Source: a bacterium (GTDB lineage: Bacteria > Patescibacteriota > Patescibacteriia > 2-01-FULL-39-33). Taken from it: a DNA stretch of 42,699 nucleotides. Within the stretch, counting starts at the first letter, position 1. Every line of letters begins with the position of its first letter. This document shows, piece after piece, positions 40,384 through 42,699 of the stretch. The notes below the pieces were generated by a model that was not told the DNA's origin, ran no database searches, and saw only the letters and a list, made by a program, of their open reading frames with translations. Where the stretch lies: contig JAKQDP010000070.1 in assembly GCA_029558735.1 (NCBI GenBank), positions 1-42,699 of the forward strand, in the 5' to 3' direction. The position numbers were made by a program, and so were the translations under genes.

Positions 40384-42300
40384 CTACTCTACAATCCCGC
40401 TAACTGAACCTAAAATCGGATCAGTAAAAGCGGTAGTAATCGCCTTGAGTCCTTTATTAATTTCCGCCCCAGTCTGTGAATCTTTAGCGGACAATGACAG
40501 ATTAGAAACCAAAATCAAAACTCGACCCAAATCACTGGACTGCGGCTCGATGCTGACATTAAAAGTCGCCTCGGTATTTTGAGCCGATTTAACCAATCGA
40601 GAAATGTACCAGGTAAGCTGGCGCGCTTTACTATCATAAACCAAATCGCCGGTGTTATGGGTTTCTTTATCAGCCCACTCTACATTGGCTGGCAAAGACG
40701 CCACTAATCGAACATCTTTGACATCATTTAAATTATTAATCAACTCCAGTTTAATATTATAAGTGGAAACCTCGCCAACTTTGGGTTCAATGGGACCCAA
40801 ACCCAAAGGAATATTATCCTCGCTATAATATCTTGCCCCCGCATTGACCCCTAAATCAGAACTGACCAAATTAGTAATGGTTTTAGTCCTAATAACCGCC
40901 TGACTGCCGCCAACCTGTTCGATTGCCGCCTCAGCATAACTGCTGACGCTAAATTTGGCGATATCTTGATTAACCACCGCTGCCGCATCTTTAATTTTAA
41001 TCTGCCAATTTATTTGACCTTCTTCGCCCGGTCCTAATCGTAATAACAAAGGAATATTTTTGCCATCCCAAACAATTGAATTGCCCTCCACCGCTCCGCC
41101 GGCTTCATCTTGAATGCTGTTTAAATCAAGAATCTGCGAATCAAAATTGGCTTTAATTTTTATATTTTCCAAATTGCTTTCGCCAGTATTTTTATAACTT
41201 AAAGAGTAAGTCAATAAATCACCAAAAGCCACCGGCTGGTCTTGAGCTGAACCATTGATAATCAACTGCATCGTTAACTGATCCTTAACTACTTCGGTGT
41301 TTAGAACTTGCTCTGACTGCGGATAATAATCAGCATCTTTTTTGATTTGAATCCTGACCTTAAAATCCTTAGTACCAGGCTCGGTAACAGCCGAATAATT
41401 GCCTTTAATCTTTATTTCTCCGCCCTGATCCGATTCAATACTGTCAATCGACCAAGTGTTGCTGAAGCCCTCCATCGGTTCTGGTTCGGCGCTGGCATAA
41501 ATAAATCCTTCCGGGTAATCGGCCACCACCTGCAAATCAGTGAATGTTTCCTGACTTAAGTTTTTATAACTAACAATATATTCCACTTCATTATTGGCCA
41601 GGGCTTTATCGGGTCCATTGATATTCAAACTAATTACCGAGGAAGAAACCTTAATATCAACAATTGCGCTCTGCTTAAACTCGGCGTTCAAATTAGCCGG
41701 CTTGAAGGCCAAATGACCCTTAAAGGTTTGGACCGAATCAACCGGCGCAATAACCTTGCCGACAATTTCAATTTTTTGCGTCTCACCTACTCGCAAAACA
41801 TTAAAGGTCCAAACATTATTATCTTCGTTTTCCGCTTCCGGCATCGCTTCGAGATACTGAAAATTATCAGGATATTCCAATTTCAGCTCCAAATTGTATA
41901 AATTAACTTTTTCCTTATTGGTGATCATAACAGTATAGACTGCTTCCTGACCGGACACGATGGTAATCGGCGGATCAATTTTCAGAGAAATTCGTTCATT
42001 GGTGAAGCTATCGTCCCCCCAATTAGTAAAAAACAAGAAACCGGCCACTGCCGCTGTCAACAAAATCGCTAAAACTGCTATCAACAAATACAATGCCGTT
42101 TTCCATTTGGACCGCTGAGTTTTTTCCAATTTGGTCATATCGGGTATTTGTCCATTACCATCGACATAAACGCCGGCCAATCCCCTATCCACATCAACAC
42201 CGCTCTGCTGTTTGGGCGTCGCTGAAGTCGAGGTGGGTTTGTGAGAATCAACAACCGACACTATTTGCTGTTTGTCGCTACTATCTTTATTGTCAACCAT
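40384..42300 (-). CDS. membrane-anchored surface protein with DUF11/CARDB-like repeats
   Basis: 638 aa. The N-terminus (about 1-65) is polar and low-complexity, followed by one membrane helix (ALYLLIAVLAILLTAAVAG, about 69-88). The outer part consists of four or more beta domains with the recurrent motif YTVMITNKEKVNLYNLELKL, YIVSYKNLSQETFTDLQVVA, YSLSYKNTGESNLENIKIKA and YNIKLELINNLNDVKDVRLV, each followed by a P/A-x-x-F/V-E pattern. Such domains (DUF11 or CARDB-like Ig folds) build stalks. No enzyme motif is seen. It lies just downstream of a DUF4012-like gene end on the same strand, so the two may be one envelope unit. Confidence 0.8.
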   Translation of the reverse strand: MVDNKDSSDKQQIVSVVDSHKPTSTSATPKQQSGVDVDRGLAGVYVDGNGQIPDMTKLEKTQRSKWKTALYLLIAVLAILLTAAVAGFLFFTNWGDDSFTNERISLKIDPPITIVSGQEAVYTVMITNKEKVNLYNLELKLEYPDNFQYLEAMPEAENEDNNVWTFNVLRVGETQKIEIVGKVIAPVDSVQTFKGHLAFKPANLNAEFKQSAIVDIKVSSSVISLNINGPDKALANNEVEYIVSYKNLSQETFTDLQVVADYPEGFIYASAEPEPMEGFSNTWSIDSIESDQGGEIKIKGNYSAVTEPGTKDFKVRIQIKKDADYYPQSEQVLNTEVVKDQLTMQLIINGSAQDQPVAFGDLLTYSLSYKNTGESNLENIKIKANFDSQILDLNSIQDEAGGAVEGNSIVWDGKNIPLLLRLGPGEEGQINWQIKIKDAAAVVNQDIAKFSVSSYAEAAIEQVGGSQAVIRTKTITNLVSSDLGVNAGARYYSEDNIPLGLGPIEPKVGEVSTYNIKLELINNLNDVKDVRLVASLPANVEWADKETHNTGDLVYDSKARQLTWYISRLVKSAQNTEATFNVSIEPQSSDLGRVLILVSNLSLSAKDSQTGAEINKGLKAITTAFTDPILGSVSGIVE

Positions 42301-42319
42301 TGTTATTTAAATTTATTTA

Positions 42320-42699
42320 TTATTGAGAAGAAGCTAAGCCAATAAAATAAAATTTATCTTGATCTAGTTGGTCATAAAAATAAATTTTATTACTTTCGGC
42401 GGGAACCGTCGGATAAACCACTTGTTTGGTGACCGTCTCTGGATAAGTTATGCTGGTACTAAATTCCCCATCGCCACCCGGCTGTTTTTGAACTACTAAA
42501 CTGTAAGAGTCATATTGCCGTTGAGGCATGAAAGCGGCAAGAAAACGTCCCCAGCCTTTATTGGCGGTCTGTTTAGCTGTTTCGGCCGCTAAATTGAGCT
42601 TGAAGGGCAATTTATACACTAATAATAAATCCCCGGATTGTCCCGGCGCTAAAATCTGCCAATTACCAAAGACGGTCTTGTTGCCCTCACGATAGATTC
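42320..42699 (-). CDS. C-terminal end of a large membrane protein, probably DUF4012 family (cut by window edge)
   Basis: The open frame continues past the right edge, so only the last 126 residues are visible. It opens IYREGNKTVFGNWQILAPGQ and runs through SGDLLLVYKLPFKLN to NKIYFYDQLDQDKFYFIGL and SSQ. Beta-rich with a pattern like G-x-x-V-F-G-x-W, then PG-x-S, then YKLP, which is how DUF4012 proteins of CPR bacteria end. The internal GTG at 42619 is not the start, because the frame continues upstream. It is 20 nt upstream of the DUF11-like gene. The identification is from a short segment. Confidence 0.55.
   Translation of the reverse strand, partial: IYREGNKTVFGNWQILAPGQSGDLLLVYKLPFKLNLAAETAKQTANKGWGRFLAAFMPQRQYDSYSLVVQKQPGGDGEFSTSITYPETVTKQVVYPTVPAESNKIYFYDQLDQDKFYFIGLASSQ

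Noticed and set aside
1-42699. CRISPR array or cas genes
   Set aside because: No short direct repeats with regular unique spacers; the only regular repeats are the 201-bp coding repeats and the ~218-bp tRNA-linked units.

Overview
The window looks like chromosomal DNA of a small-genome, uncultivated bacterium, most probably a member of the Candidate Phyla Radiation (Patescibacteria). That is an inference from gene content. There are several small conserved-looking membrane proteins, large surface proteins ending in peptidoglycan-binding domains, and a CAP-domain protein with Ca-binding repeats. There is also a DUF4012-like protein end, a palindromic in-frame insertion reading LPAGQAG, and compact gene packing with many ATGA overlaps. 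The genetic code is standard: TGA ends several genes in ATGA overlaps. The sequence is moderately AT-rich, and the 12.8-15.4 kb section is visibly more so.

Layout: (1) 1-413: tail of an rve-type transposase and a small hypothetical gene. (2) 550-1990: def-fmt, which make and remove the formyl group of initiator Met, behind a consensus promoter that appears to give a leaderless mRNA. (3) 2006-7671, minus: a polysaccharide block with a Wzy-like polymerase, three family 2 glycosyltransferases and a Wzx-like flippase, with an RsuA/RluB-type pseudouridine synthase embedded. A UDP-glucuronate decarboxylase at 11.7-12.6 kb and a WecA/TagO-type enzyme at 37.3-38.3 kb probably serve the same or a related glycan. 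(4) 7711-9898: a decayed sugar dehydrogenase (Gdh/sorbosone family) and an anchored Cys-containing protein. (5) 10054-11608: an S11 D-Ala-D-Ala carboxypeptidase and a small Cys-rich protein.

(6) 12.8-16.15 kb is the most interesting region. A radical SAM/SPASM enzyme with an N-terminal PqqD-like domain is followed, with an 8-nt overlap, by an unlisted 39-codon gene with a perfect Shine-Dalgarno sequence and its own terminator: a candidate modified-peptide (RiPP) cassette. A transglutaminase-like cysteine-protease homologue converges on it. Behind the cassette is a tandem array of ~218-bp hairpin-rich units that repeat the 3' end of the adjacent tRNA-Gln gene, which suggests a tRNA-associated islet.

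(7) 16.2-24.0 kb, minus: a cell-division and envelope block (ftsE-ftsX, an RlpA-like protein, a PpiC/SurA-like foldase, a FtsB/DivIC-like protein, a PH-domain membrane protein and a P-type ATPase), with tRNA-Gly, tRNA-Thr and tRNA-Lys. (8) 24.4-27.6 kb, plus: a small interrupted gene, then dnaB-ybaB-GNAT-recR. (9) 27.7-36.0 kb, minus: three very large secreted or envelope proteins. These are a three-repeat/FN3/PG-binding protein, a TSP3/CAP protein, and an FG-GAP protein encoded partly by exact-period 201-bp tandem repeats. (10) 36.0-42.7 kb, minus: rplU, upp, wecA-like, an orphan 81-aa gene, a frameshifted DUF4405-like gene, a small membrane protein, a tgt that has lost its zinc ligands, a CARDB/DUF11-like surface protein, and a truncated DUF4012-like gene at the window edge.

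No CRISPR array, rRNA gene or intact transposon was found. All domain calls come from reading motifs by eye; no database search was run.
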